From: Candidatus Ancillula trichonymphae ImTpAt
Lineage (GTDB): Bacteria > Actinomycetota > Actinomycetes > Actinomycetales > Bifidobacteriaceae
Assembly: GCA_000485475.1 (NCBI GenBank)
Contig: AXYY01000029.1
Span: forward strand, 1 to 9,937
Length of the DNA: 9,937 nt
Reading direction: 5' to 3'
Made by a program: the position numbers and the translations under genes. The notes under the pieces were generated by a model. The model saw only the letters and a program-made list of their open reading frames with translations, searched no databases and was not told where the DNA came from. Positions 1-7,535 of this stretch are shown piece after piece. How positions within the stretch are numbered: position 1 is the first letter of the stretch; each line of letters opens with the position of its first letter.

Positions 1-307
1 TTGCATTTGAGACAAATCGGACAAGTGTAAACTGCACATCTAGTGTTTCGCGTCCTAGTATAGACGAAAAACCAGTTACTCGTTAAGCAATGCGTTCCCT
101 TTCAAGCGATGCGCAAACCACCAGTTCGGAAAATCTTGAAGACATGAAAGTTCTTGCTAAAATAAAACTGTTGACATGAACGAAAGTCCTGAACCCCAAA
201 AGGAACTTGATAGCAAGTAATATAAAGAGAGAAACTTGGAGAAAGTAAAAAGTTGGTTGATGGCGAGAACGAGCTAACAATGGTGTCCTTGTTAATAACT
301 TACCGAT
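1..307. other. No supported intact gene; possible upstream part of the surface protein
   Basis: All three forward frames are interrupted by several stops and no start codon with a convincing ribosome binding site is visible. Short hydrophilic stretches rich in Ser, Thr, Asp and Glu can be read forward (for example the SLSSDAQTTSSENLED stretch near 93-140). They would suit the front of the surface protein that follows. An 85-residue reverse-strand frame (83-340) has no recognisable motif and is probably spurious. I see no promoter, RNA gene or repeat that I would defend here. Confidence 0.4.
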
Positions 308-704
308 TTGGTGAAGTTCGGAATGTTGCCAACTTTGCACGACTCGTTGACCGAAAACAAACTTGCTCCAGATGCAGGGACTGTTAAGATTACGCCGACT
401 GGAGATACACGAACAGGTGCGCTTTGTGCTGATGTGGCACCTCGCAGCATAAATCTTGCAGCTGTGCAGGGAAATCTTGACCTTTCTTGTTACTGCAAGT
501 ATAAGTTTTACTCTAGAGAAACTACCTCAGTATTACCAAAGACCTGCAGGTGCCTCGGTCAGTTATATTGTCTACTTCAAAGAGGAACATGATTCGCTCC
601 CAGTTGTTGAAATGTGTCAGGGCGCTGAGTGCGAACAACTTGAACAAAGTGCGGTTTCTGAACTTCTTAATGCTAGTGTACTTTTGTTCTGGACTTCAAA
701 GTAG
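308..704 (+). pseudogene. Surface protein fragment 1 (frames shift near 480)
   Basis: One frame from 308 gives TENKLAPDAGTVKITPTGD and NLAAVQGNLDL. Beyond about 475 the sense passes to another frame giving LTFLVTASISFTLE and RPAGASVSYIVYF, which look like the strand-and-loop pattern of the later modules. That frame ends at a stop near 704. This is the weakest part of the repeat protein: only its composition and a loose match to the module pattern support it. Confidence 0.35.
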
Positions 705-1243
705 ACCCAGTTTATGACTATGTGGTTAAGTATCGAGATGCGGCAACTGATAAGCAACCGTCAGTGGTTCCTGATGTGATTGAGTACAACGCGCTGAAGA
801 GCGCAACAATTACGATTCGTCCTGGGGGGGTCTGGGTACACACTAGGCCTGCTGATTTTAGTTTCAAGGGTTCAAAACACAGGACAACTTGGGGTGCTCA
901 CTGGTGATATTAAATCCGAATTTGATAACAATTCTAATACATTTACGAAGTTGCGCAGTCGCATTTGAAAAAAGGGCATGCGGGCACACCACTTCAGGTT
1001 GGTGCGCTAGAGTACTCGATTTCAACAACCCGCAGAAATATCAACGGTAATGAAACTGTTGCTCCTGAACAAAACTCATCGCGGCAGATTCAGGCACACA
1101 AGCGACACTTTGCACACGAGCATTTATACACTAGTTCCTCAGTTATTTCGCTGAATAGTGCACCAGCAGGTTATAAAGTTGTCACGCATGATTATGAACT
1201 GAAGTGGACTACCGCCGGATTTCATGCGACACCCAAAAGATGA
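692..1243 (+). pseudogene. Surface protein fragment 2 (module anchors near 692 and 1150)
   Basis: From 692 the frame reads DFKVDPVYDYVVKYRDAATD, an early copy of the F-x-x-x-P-x-Y-x-x-x-V-K/T-x-x-D anchor. It stays useful up to a G7 run at 824-830, after which a different frame carries LGVLTGDIKSEFDNNSNTFT. From about 952 a third frame is open to 1243. It holds SSSVISLNSAPAGYKVV and then DYELKWTTAG, the clearest A-P-A-G-Y-K loop of the array, typical of Cna-B/SpaA-like domains. The frame change around the G run suggests a homopolymer length error. Confidence 0.45.
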
Positions 1244-1289
1244 GTCTGACTTGGGGTATTCAGCAGGATCCTGGACGGACATTTACTAG

Positions 1290-1850
1290 ATTATTGATGG
1301 CGGCGGTTGCTCTGGTGTCTACAAACTGGTAGTTCTACCATTCGAATTCGCCCCCAGTTTTTCTACAATCGTTGAACTTCATAACGCACTTGATAATTCG
1401 CTGATAACAACTGATGCAGCATTCAGTGTAGTTGATGAACAAACTTCGAGTAGTAGTTTTAGTGAAAAAGTTAGTGCAGCTCCTGGAACGTTCCGCCTCA
1501 GTCGGGCCTTTGATACTGCGGTTTCTCGTTCTAAAAGTGCTTCTTACCAGTTCCGTGCGACTGCGCTCAGCTCAAGTTATGCATTTGTTCCTCCTGATGG
1601 CGCTAACGCGCATGATGTCGTCACTCCTGATGATGTTAGAAGTGCCCCTGTTTATCTCATTTCGACTACAACAATGGGGGCGCGCGCCCACGCTGAATCA
1701 GAAGTCGCTCAACGAGGTTCCTAGATCAACCGCTTCCTGGAATCAAAGCACCCACACGCTCACTTTGCATTATTACGTTGTGCCTTTGTATCAAGATTTG
1801 TGCGCTTAAAACAGTTGACGCATTTAGCGGAACTACGCTCGACTCCTAGT
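1290..1850 (+). pseudogene. Surface protein fragment 3 (145-codon open stretch plus next anchor)
   Basis: The frame 1290-1724 is open for about 145 codons without a usable start. It is preceded in frame by a TAG at 1287-1289 that interrupts an otherwise sensible reading (YSAGSWTDIY, stop, IIDGGG). It contains FEFAPSFSTIVELHNALDNS (TVD-type anchor) and VSAAPGTFRLSRAF (APxG-type loop). Near 1670-1720 the sense moves to another frame with SWNQSTHTLTLHYYVVPLYQ. Near 1803 a third frame carries LKTVDAFSGTTLDS. The anchors make this a good example of one complete module spread over three frames. Confidence 0.5.
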
Positions 1851-2475
1851 GTTTTGAGGGCAACTAGTGGCGATCAACCGCTGGATTTTGCTGAACAACA
1901 TGCCTTTGCAGCTTTGAGCGGAAGTACAATTCAACTGCATGCAGATGCCATGAGCGGTTATAAGCAGGCTGCTCGAACGGTTGACTTCACGCCACTACGG
2001 GCGCATTTTCGGGCGCGAGTGACTCCACAGCAACTTTTTAGTGTAGGTTGTTCAACGGTCACATTCAGTTATCAGCCAGTCTACAAAACAGTTGTTAAAT
2101 ACATAGAATTCAGTCACGGGCGCCGCAGTTTGCGAGGACCAGAGCTATTCAGCTGATAAGTCCAGCAATTCAGCTGTTTATGCGCGTGTGTGTGATGTAC
2201 AACTCTATAAATTTACAACTGGAGATTTCGCAGTAAGTTTCGATGCAGCAACTAGAAACCCCACAGTCTCCTTTGGGTCTACAACTGGCAGAACTCTTGT
2301 TACTGACACCAAACTTGCGGATTGGAATTCTGGTAGTCAAACCTTGACGCTCACTTTTAGTGCGGAACCTGAATACAACATAAGTGTTCAAACTGTTGAT
2401 GAATCGGGCACTCCAGTAGCCAAGAGCGTGAACTTGATTTCTGGAGTTGGAGCGTGCGGAAGTGGTTCCACTTGA
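1851..2475 (+). pseudogene. Surface protein fragment 4 (two modules, longest clean stretch)
   Basis: Up to about 2110 one frame carries ALSGSTIQLHADAMSGYKQA and TVTFSYQPVYKTVVKYI, both module anchors. A single-base slip near 2110 moves the sense to a frame open from about 2113 to 2475. That frame gives SVTGAAVCEDQSYS, then SFDAATRNPTVSF, LADWNSGSQTLTLTF and EYNISVQTVDESGTPVAKS. It is the cleanest copy of the W-x-S-G-S-x-T-L-T-L-x-F plus V-x-T-V-D-x-x-G pattern and the one I used to recognise the others. It ends at a TGA after SGVGACGSGST. Confidence 0.55.
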
Positions 2476-2589
2476 TGGAGCTCGGGAGGTTCGTAATTTG
2501 CTGGTGAATTGCAGTTATACCATCGAGAACAAAACGGAGCAGCGCAATTTGCTACTGTATGATTTGCGCACTGGACTTCCCAAAAATTC

Positions 2590-3068
2590 ACGTTAAGTTA
2601 TAATACAGAACATGGGTTTACGGTGAATGATAAGTCTTCTGGAGAGTGGAGTAGTGAATTTGGCGCAGATGTGGTGGTAACTTACAACGATGCGACAAAG
2701 ACCTTGAAGTTCGTGTATAAACTTCATGACGCGAACTTCAACATCCAACTTGAGAATATCGATGCTCAGCGCACTCATATTTCTGGAGGTACTTTTGGTG
2801 CAATGGAGAAGTAGTCAATAATAATCGAGTACAAGACATTACGAAGAAATCGGTAACTGCTCCTACTGAAGGTCCCACTGGTCCGTTTACAAACGCAGGA
2901 GTGGGAAACAACTTTTACAAGGTGTCCGAAGTGAGTCTACAAGTTGCCATTTGGAACATTGATGAAAATGTAGCACCTACGGCAAGATCTACGGACAGTA
3001 ATTCTAGTGGCGAGGGAAAAAAACCACCTGGGTACCACAGAAGTGGGACTCCGGAACTAGCACGTTAA
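2590..3068 (+). pseudogene. Surface protein fragment 5
   Basis: About 2590-2814 reads FTLSYNTEHGFTVNDKSSGE, then VVVTYNDATKTLKFVYKL and FNIQLENIDAQ, a diverged anchor (the TVD position is NID here). A second frame, open over 2811-3068, continues with NGEVVNNNRVQDITKKSVT, TEGPTGPFTNAGVGNNFYKV and SLQVAIWNIDENVAPT. The region 2476-2589 before it is readable only in short pieces. Pro/Thr/Gly-rich stretches between modules look like linkers. Confidence 0.45.
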
Positions 3069-3390
3069 CGTTGCAGTTTGTGGCGACAGCTGCGGACTAC
3101 TATACTGTCAACATCAGCGCTGTGGACGCGGTAACTAAAAGTGCGGTTGCTGATACATACAACTTGCAGGTTGGTGGCACTTCTGCGACAGTTGGAGAGC
3201 ACGGTTTTAGCAAAGTGCTGCAGAAGTCAACAGAGGAATACAGCATCAAGCACACCTCCACGCCGAACGGGCTACACTTGGAGAAATGCGGACGAGAATA
3301 TTCGGGTCAAGTTTGATGGTAATGGACAGATTACAGTAACTGAAGCAGACGGTAGTAGTAAAGTAGTAGTAGTAGTAGTAGTAGTATAAG
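3023..3390 (+). pseudogene. Surface protein fragment 6 (SpaA-like module, ends in poly-Val microsatellite)
   Basis: The sense switches frame at the A7 run 3017-3023 and then reads KWDSGTSTLTLQFVA, YYTVNISAVDAVTKSAVAD. Near 3250 another slip leads to STPNGLHL followed by the NADENIRVKFDGNGQITVTE stretch. The order Y-S-I-K-x-T-S-x-P-x-G ... N-I-x-V-x-F-D-x-N-G-x-I-T-V-T closely follows the last strands of SpaA/Cna-B prealbumin-like repeats, and is the main reason for that assignment. The frame then runs into eight Val codons made by the trinucleotide repeat and stops. Confidence 0.5.
3352..3386 (+). repeat. (AGT)n trinucleotide microsatellite
   Basis: Three GTA units (3352-3360) are followed, after an AA interruption, by eight perfect AGT units plus one base (3362-3386), with imperfect copies to about 3399. 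It lies between two modules of the surface protein. In the upstream frame it encodes poly-Val, in another poly-Ser, and in the frame of the downstream module a string of TAG stops. Changes by whole units would not alter the frame, so this is not a classical on/off switch. Confidence 0.85.
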
Positions 3391-3402
3391 TAGAGTAGTT
3401 AT

Positions 3403-3785
3403 GAGTTTATGAACGATGTGCTGAGCATAAAACTTGTTGCCAAACCACTCTTCGAGGTTATTGCACGAACTGTTGATTCTGAAACTGGTAGTGTTGTTAC
3501 TGGTTCGACGTTTTCTTCAGACTACACGGACAAGATTAGTGATTATACTGGTGTTGAAGACTCTGCGACTGTGACCAATACAGTTGCGCCAGAATTATAC
3601 ACAGCATCAAATACTATCTTCAAATTCTACTTCTGCAAGGGCGTGACGGTAATGTAAAAGTGGAAGGTATACCGAGCAGTTCGACGAACAAGTTCGAAAC
3701 TTTGGAGTTTACGCCACACACTACACTTTCCGGTTCAGCAGTCGTTGACTTGACCTTTGCTGCAACTCTTCAGACGTTCAGCTGA
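3403..3785 (+). pseudogene. Surface protein fragment 7
   Basis: The frame from 3403 to 3657 gives EFMNDVLSIKLVAKPLFEV and IARTVDSETGSVVTGSTFSS, one of the best TVDxxTG anchors. It continues with TVTNTVAPELYTASNTIFKF. Around 3640 the sense moves to the frame 3639-3785, GRDGNVKVEGIPSSSTNKFE and SGSAVVDLTFAATLQTFS. Together these make one complete module of about 115 residues from anchor to anchor. Confidence 0.5.
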
Positions 3786-4140
3786 TGCGGATTACAAGGC
3801 GAATGCGCTTACTGGTTCATGCGGTTTCGAGTTGGGCGGTATTAAAGGGACTTTGGAACTTCCACTTCAGATGATGACGGCTTGCTGTTTTCAGGACTTA
3901 AAAAGGTCAACTACTCGCACAATTCTTTGCCGATTACTAATGACGATGTGCCTGTGAATTTCTACAAGTCATCAGCAAAGTTCAGCATTGGATTTCATGA
4001 AAGTGGCACGGAAATTACTTCACTTGAGTCAACAAGCAGTAGTGAAGCAAAAGTTGAAGGTGAGTTCGCATGGGATGAAGATAATAAACTTACAGTTACG
4101 TTTTTCATCCACGCAAGTTTGTTCAGCGTTAAAGTAGAGC
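3786..4140 (+). pseudogene. Surface protein fragment 8 (last module, abruptly ended)
   Basis: After a slip at about 3785 the reading ADADYKANALTGSCGFELGG continues to near 3850. A frame from about 3854 to 4140 then carries TSDDDGLLFSGLKKVNYSHN, VPVNFYKSSAKFSIGF, and AWDEDNKLTVTFFIHASLFS before VKVEL. The last anchor is cut immediately after its I-x-V-equivalent. From here the forward frame is open to 4202 only because it is antisense to the neighbouring SDR gene. No further module, LPXTG motif or C-terminal membrane segment follows. Confidence 0.5.
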
Positions 4141-4788
4141 TCAAAAGTTTGCCCGATCTGCTCTTTTCGCGTGCAAGTTCCTTGACCAAATGCGGCACCT
4201 GATGAGGAACTGTGTGTCTATCATCGAGGGGGCGACTGCGTTGACTTTTATATTCTTCTTGCCAAACTTCGCTGCTGCTGCTAGTGCACGTATCAAGCCC
4301 AGAAGTGTGAACTTCGCAGTCTGGTAACTGGTCATGTATTTTTCGCCTCCGTAGATGCAACTGCTCAGGACAAAGACAATTCTTCCGTATTTTTCTTGCT
4401 CATCTGCGTTACGATGAACTGTGCGATTACAAGAGCAGAACGCACTTGTATCCGCATATTCATGTCGAAATCGGCAACTTCAACTTCCACGAACTTCGAA
4501 AGGTGTAACTTTGGAGCGCAAATGTGTGTACCCAGTGCGTCCAAGTAGTCCAAAAGTTTGTCAATTTCAGCATCACTATTCAAATCCGCAGAGACGAAAT
4601 CAACTGCGGCATTAGGGTGTAATTTTTTCTGCAACTCATCAGCTGCCGCAGAATTAGAAAACCCGTGCATAATGAAGTGACTAGAATTGCTGGAGTTTTC
4701 GCTGCTTGTCTCCGATTCCAACAGGTTTTTGAGCGTTTCAACTCCCCAGTTCGGCCGTTCCTCCAGTGATAAAATACACCTTTTTCAT
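4140..4788 (-). pseudogene. FabG-like short-chain dehydrogenase/reductase, frameshifted and C-terminally truncated
   Basis: A NAD(P)H-dependent SDR, probably reducing a 3-oxoacyl group on an acyl carrier protein. The ATG at 4788 follows a strong GGAGGT (4800-4795) and overlaps the preceding TGA (TGATG). The start MKKVYFITGGTAELG holds the TGGxxxxG cofactor loop. The middle has SADLNSDAEIDKLLDYLDAL and MSKK, then after a one-base slip near 4380 GRIVFVLSSCIYGGEKY with the catalytic Ser. It continues with SYQTAKF (the YxxxK pair), KNIKVNAVAPSMIDTQFL and, in a shifted frame, VPHLVKELAREKS. The usual C-terminal 35-40 residues ending in a GxNxxITGG-like motif are absent, because the sequence turns into the antisense of the surface gene. 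An extra AA near AALAAAAKFGKK is also odd. It is the last gene of the reverse-strand train. Confidence 0.75.
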
Positions 4789-5007
4789 CAATTTACCTCC
4801 AAATCTTCACCAGCAGTAACCTTTGCCATGTAAAATCTCCGCGCAGTACCTTTTCTGCGCGCATTCGTCATCAACATGTATTGGCGAATAATCCACAGTT
4901 ATCTTAACGAACTGAGCAACCATTTCAGCAGTAATTGTGGTGGAGAACTTGGCGACTTACCCAACTTCAATTTCCGCATATTCTAGTGTTCGTGGTGCAT
5001 TTGCCAT
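4788..5007 (-). pseudogene. MaoC-type (R)-hydratase, collapsed to about 73 codons
   Basis: MaoC/hot-dog hydratases add or remove water across the 2,3 double bond of acyl thioesters. The start MANAPRTLEYAEIEVG is followed by a TAA (4959-4957) in place of an expected sense codon. Then come VAKFSTTITAEMVAQFVKIT and VDYSPIHVDDE with the D-x-x-P-x-H hydratase signature (S in place of N before P), and ILHG. Right after this HG the sequence jumps to GKVTAGEDLEVN and a TGA, which resembles the very end of MaoC proteins. About 60-70 residues of the normal 130-140 are missing. The ATG overlaps the upstream TGA (TGATG), so it is coupled to the MBOAT gene. Activity of this version is unlikely. Confidence 0.7.
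4795..4800 (-). promoter_or_regulatory. Shine-Dalgarno site of the SDR gene
   Basis: GGAGGT lies six bases before the SDR ATG at 4788 and inside the end of the MaoC frame. It fixes the SDR start and supports translational coupling. Confidence 0.8.
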
Positions 5008-5695
5008 CAGAACCCCGCATACACAACCGCGGCTTCGTTTGCTAAGGTAGACAGAAATTATTACAACCGCCATCTTAAAGCCCATCCACAGTATTTTACC
5101 AACAACCTTCAACTTTTCAGTCCTACATCATCAACTTGCATTAAAACGGCTCCCTTATAATATCAATTCCAACAAAACTATACACGCGCTCGAAACAATC
5201 CATGTGCAAACGGTTTCAAGTAGCCGCACAACCCCGGGCGCTTCTGAAAACTCCAAGTACCTGGACTCATCCGAGCTTGTCCCTTAAGCGTTGTTGTGTA
5301 GAATTGTGAAGCAGAAGCCGATGCGCCTAGTAGAACGCCGTTAAACCACGTAGTTCAAATTTGGGCCAGCCATACCAAATGCCAGCCAGGAAAAATGCGA
5401 CGAATAATAGTGCAAGATAACTGCAGCTTTTTTGTTGACCTCAATTGTGCGTCTAAAAACAGGTGTGTAAATGTAGTTCTTAATCTATGCGGAAAGTGTA
5501 ATATGCCAGCGGTTCCAAAAACCAGAAATGTCGCGCACAATGGAGAGTGCGGCTAATGGAATTACGCATGCGTTCAGCGCCAGAAAATATATCGCCGCAG
5601 TTTCGAGTGTTGTTCAATAGCAGGGGCACGAGCAATAAAACACCTGCATAAACAGGACTAGTGAGTGAAACACCTTGAGCAAAAAGTAACAGCAA
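5007..5695 (-). pseudogene. DltB-like MBOAT membrane O-acyltransferase, frameshifted with a large internal loss
   Basis: MBOAT proteins pass acyl groups from a carrier on the inside to a polymer or sugar outside. The probable start is TTG at 5695, five bases after GGAGAAG (5707-5701). An N-terminal hydrophobic part (GVLLLVPLLLN, AAIYFLALNACVIPLAALS) is followed directly by the catalytic-region motif FWNRWHITLSA, a TAG where Trp is usual (5487-5485), and IKNYIYTPVFRRT. Then comes FFLAGIWYGW. A last membrane segment, KMAVVIISVY, ends with NEAAVVYAGF and a TGA overlapping the MaoC ATG. The locus spans 689 bases, about 230 codons, against 390-500 in the family, so several membrane segments are missing. 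The expected GxWHG active-site His is read as Tyr. The position right behind the ACP gene matches dltB/dltC neighbours. Confidence 0.7.
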
Positions 5696-5934
5696 CTATT
5701 CTTCTCCAGTTTCTTATCAACCAAATCAACGAAATCACCAACATTTTTCAGTGCAAGAACTTCTGCAATTGAGAACTTCGTGTCGAACCCTTTTTCTGCG
5801 GCAACTATTAACTGGATGTGCATCAAAGAATCCCAGTCCTCAATATCTTTAGCGGTCATACTTCTGGTCAGTTCAATGTCATCATCTTCAAACACATCGC
5901 AGAATATATCTTGTAGTTTATCAATTGTACTCAT
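5696..5934 (-). CDS. Acyl carrier protein
   Basis: A carrier protein of about 78 residues that bears acyl groups on a 4'-phosphopantetheine arm. The acidic sequence starts MSTIDKLQDIFCDVF and has the attachment site DIEDWDSLMHIQLI, with Ser about residue 36. It ends at about GDFVDLVDKKLEK. This frame then runs on into the next gene (to 5614), so a one-base slip probably hides the true stop; a TAG at 5698-5696 just before the MBOAT start is the best candidate. AAGGAG (5943-5938) stands three bases before the ATG, and the first 14 bases overlap the end of the FkbH gene. It is the least damaged gene of the train. Its likely loading enzyme is FkbH upstream and its likely client is MBOAT downstream. 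Confidence 0.85.
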
Positions 5935-7535
5935 TTTCTCCTTGTTTAACGCAGCCTTTTGCTGTAATAAAATACTTCTTCATTTGTAATTCATCACTAA
6001 TATTCAGTTGATAACGCGTCGAATTAGTAGTTTCGCGGTCTTGGTAAATCCCAGTTCAGAGAAGAAATTCTGCACCATTTTATTCTTCTTGCTCGGCGGA
6101 ATATATTCATCCTGAATTTGCTCAACACCCCAGCTTTTGGCAAGTTGAACAATATACTCTAGTCCAAATCTTCAACACCTCGTTTTAGGACTTTGCAACT
6201 CATCAGCCAAGTATCAACGAATAGTTTTGAGGCGTCCTTGTGTAGAATTATGCAACTTATTAGGAGGCCGTACTCGCTGAACAACTTATCAGCTAGACAA
6301 ATGCCAATGCACTTGACCGCATCATCTTTAAGCAGTTCCTCAATTTCTGCCTCCGTGTAGCGGGGTCGTTCACAGATTAAACTGGTTGGATTTGTTAATC
6401 AACTACGAAAACCGCGCCACTTGCTTGTGCGTAATCTCAGCAATATCCGCATGCATTTGCAGCGCGCGTAGGTAGTCCTCGTAGTTTGTGAAACTTGCAG
6501 CTAAGTTATCGCGCGCCGAATTGGCAGCGTAGCTCGAACTTCTGTTCAAATCTTCAGACGTCAGTTGCAGCCAATCGAAGGCGTGCGGCACTGTCCAGTG
6601 CTCGTGCGTAATCTGCAACTTCTGCGGGGCACATCAACCACCAAACACTCAGGAATAAACTGCCAGAATAACGCCGCGCTCTTTCAGCGCAAGCACGTAC
6701 TTTTGAAACGCGCGGTAACTCTCACCAATCGGGAGTGTGCGGGTCCAATTCAATTCCGTCAACTCCATCATCGCCAACAACTCCGCCCCAAATTGTGTTG
6801 TCCAAATCTAGAACTAGACACTTCTTCACAACGTCCCTTGCAGCCTAAATCTACCGCTTGATCAAATCTACAACTTCCGGCAAAAAATCCAGTGAAAAAC
6901 CATGCTTGTACATATTATATGCGGAATAATCGAACCACTTATCTTTTCCAACTGCGCTTGCAAGTTGCTCAAAATCGAGTAGTAGAACACATTGCTGGGG
7001 GGGCCGTCTACGCATCAACTCCAAATTCACAGCGACCGTGAAACTGCGGCTTGACCACGCGTAGTTCGCCTCAAGATTTCCAAGCGCTCGCAGATTCTGC
7101 AACACAAAATTTGCTTGTAGAATTATACTTCTTGCTGGTGCTTTCGCCCACAACCGCTCGTAAAACTGCATAACTTCAATCAACTTGCTGCGTAATTTTG
7201 GCACCAGATGCGAACTCTCCGGCGCAAAACTCATGATGTCCTTTGTATCTGGTAGTAGAACTAAAATATCTGGTTCCGGTGCGTGCAGTTGCGAGTTATC
7301 GTCTAGTATGCTGCTCGAAATTGAATCGTATTCGCCATCAAAAACCTGCGCGCGCTCGCCAGATTGGTCATTCAGCAGATATTCGAGACATGATGATATG
7401 TATTGCGTTGAATAACTGCCCAGAACCGCAACTTTCAAGTTCGGCGCACTTTCTCGCGCATATCTTCGCGCGGCCGGCCTTGAGCAAGGCTAGTGCGTTT
7501 AGTTCTTCAGTGCGGGCAGTGAAAATTCGGCTCAT
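5921..7535 (-). pseudogene. FkbH-family HAD-IIIC protein with GNAT-like C-terminus, frameshifted, HAD core partly missing
   Basis: FkbH-type enzymes of tetronate and methoxymalonyl pathways dephosphorylate 1,3-bisphosphoglycerate and load glyceryl on an ACP. The start MSRIFTARTEELNALALLKA follows GGAGG (7549-7545). The N-terminal domain runs KVAVLGSYSTQYISSCLEYL, PDILVLLPDTKDI, LRALGNLEANYAW, CVLLLDFEQLAS, DKWFDYSAYNMYKHGFS. After two in-frame TAGs (6853-6851, 6847-6845) comes KKCLVLDLDNTIWGGVVGDD, the HAD nucleophile motif, then LALKERGVILAVYS. About 55-60 residues (SKNN and the DDNP metal motif) are missing before FIPECLVVDVP. The C-terminal part has LQLTSEDLNRSSSY, TNYEDYLRALQM, LINKSNQFNL, RYTEAEIEELLKDD, FVDTWLMSCKVLKRGVED and STRYQLNISDE. 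There are at least five frame changes. The stop TGA lies 14 bases inside the ACP gene. Family assignment is secure; activity of this version is not. Confidence 0.85.
5938..5943 (-). promoter_or_regulatory. Shine-Dalgarno site of the ACP gene
   Basis: AAGGAG ends three bases before the ACP ATG at 5934 and lies inside the C-terminal FkbH coding sequence. The spacing is a little short but the match is strong. Confidence 0.7.

Larger units (their letters stand above)
308..4140 (+). pseudogene. Fragmented large surface protein with Cna-B/SpaA-like tandem beta modules
   Basis: No single frame is open for more than about 145 codons, but a continuous beta-rich, Ser/Thr/Val/Asp-rich protein can be followed by switching frames. 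Two signatures recur. One is a W-x-x-x-(S/T)-x-T-L-T-L-x-F stretch followed about 10 residues later by I-x-V-x-T-V-D-x-x-(T/S)-G. The other resembles S-x-I-x-L-x-S-A-P-x-G-Y-K followed by alternating hydrophobics, as in SpaA/Cna-B prealbumin-like repeats of Gram-positive adhesins and pilins. The anchors recur roughly every 350 bases. Neither a signal peptide nor an LPXTG sorting signal is visible, so both ends of the protein are missing or outside the window. Breaks often lie at homopolymers (A7 at 3017-3023, G7 at 824-830), which favours sequence error. The role in adhesion or as a surface stalk is inferred from fold type only. Confidence 0.55.

Noticed and set aside
83..340. Reverse-strand frame of 85 codons with a hydrophobic stretch
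   Set aside because: No recognisable motif or clear ribosome binding site, and the composition looks like an antisense reading of the forward repeat protein's upstream part.
824..830. G7 run as a phase-variation switch of the surface protein
   Set aside because: Too many other frameshifts exist in the same gene for this tract to control it; a homopolymer length error is simpler.
3352..3399. Possible CRISPR or minisatellite
   Set aside because: It is a simple three-base repeat without spacers or longer repeat units.
3995..4360. Reverse-strand frame of 121 codons
   Set aside because: It joins a wrong frame of the SDR gene to the antisense of the last surface module; only the VPHLVKELAREKS piece belongs to the SDR.
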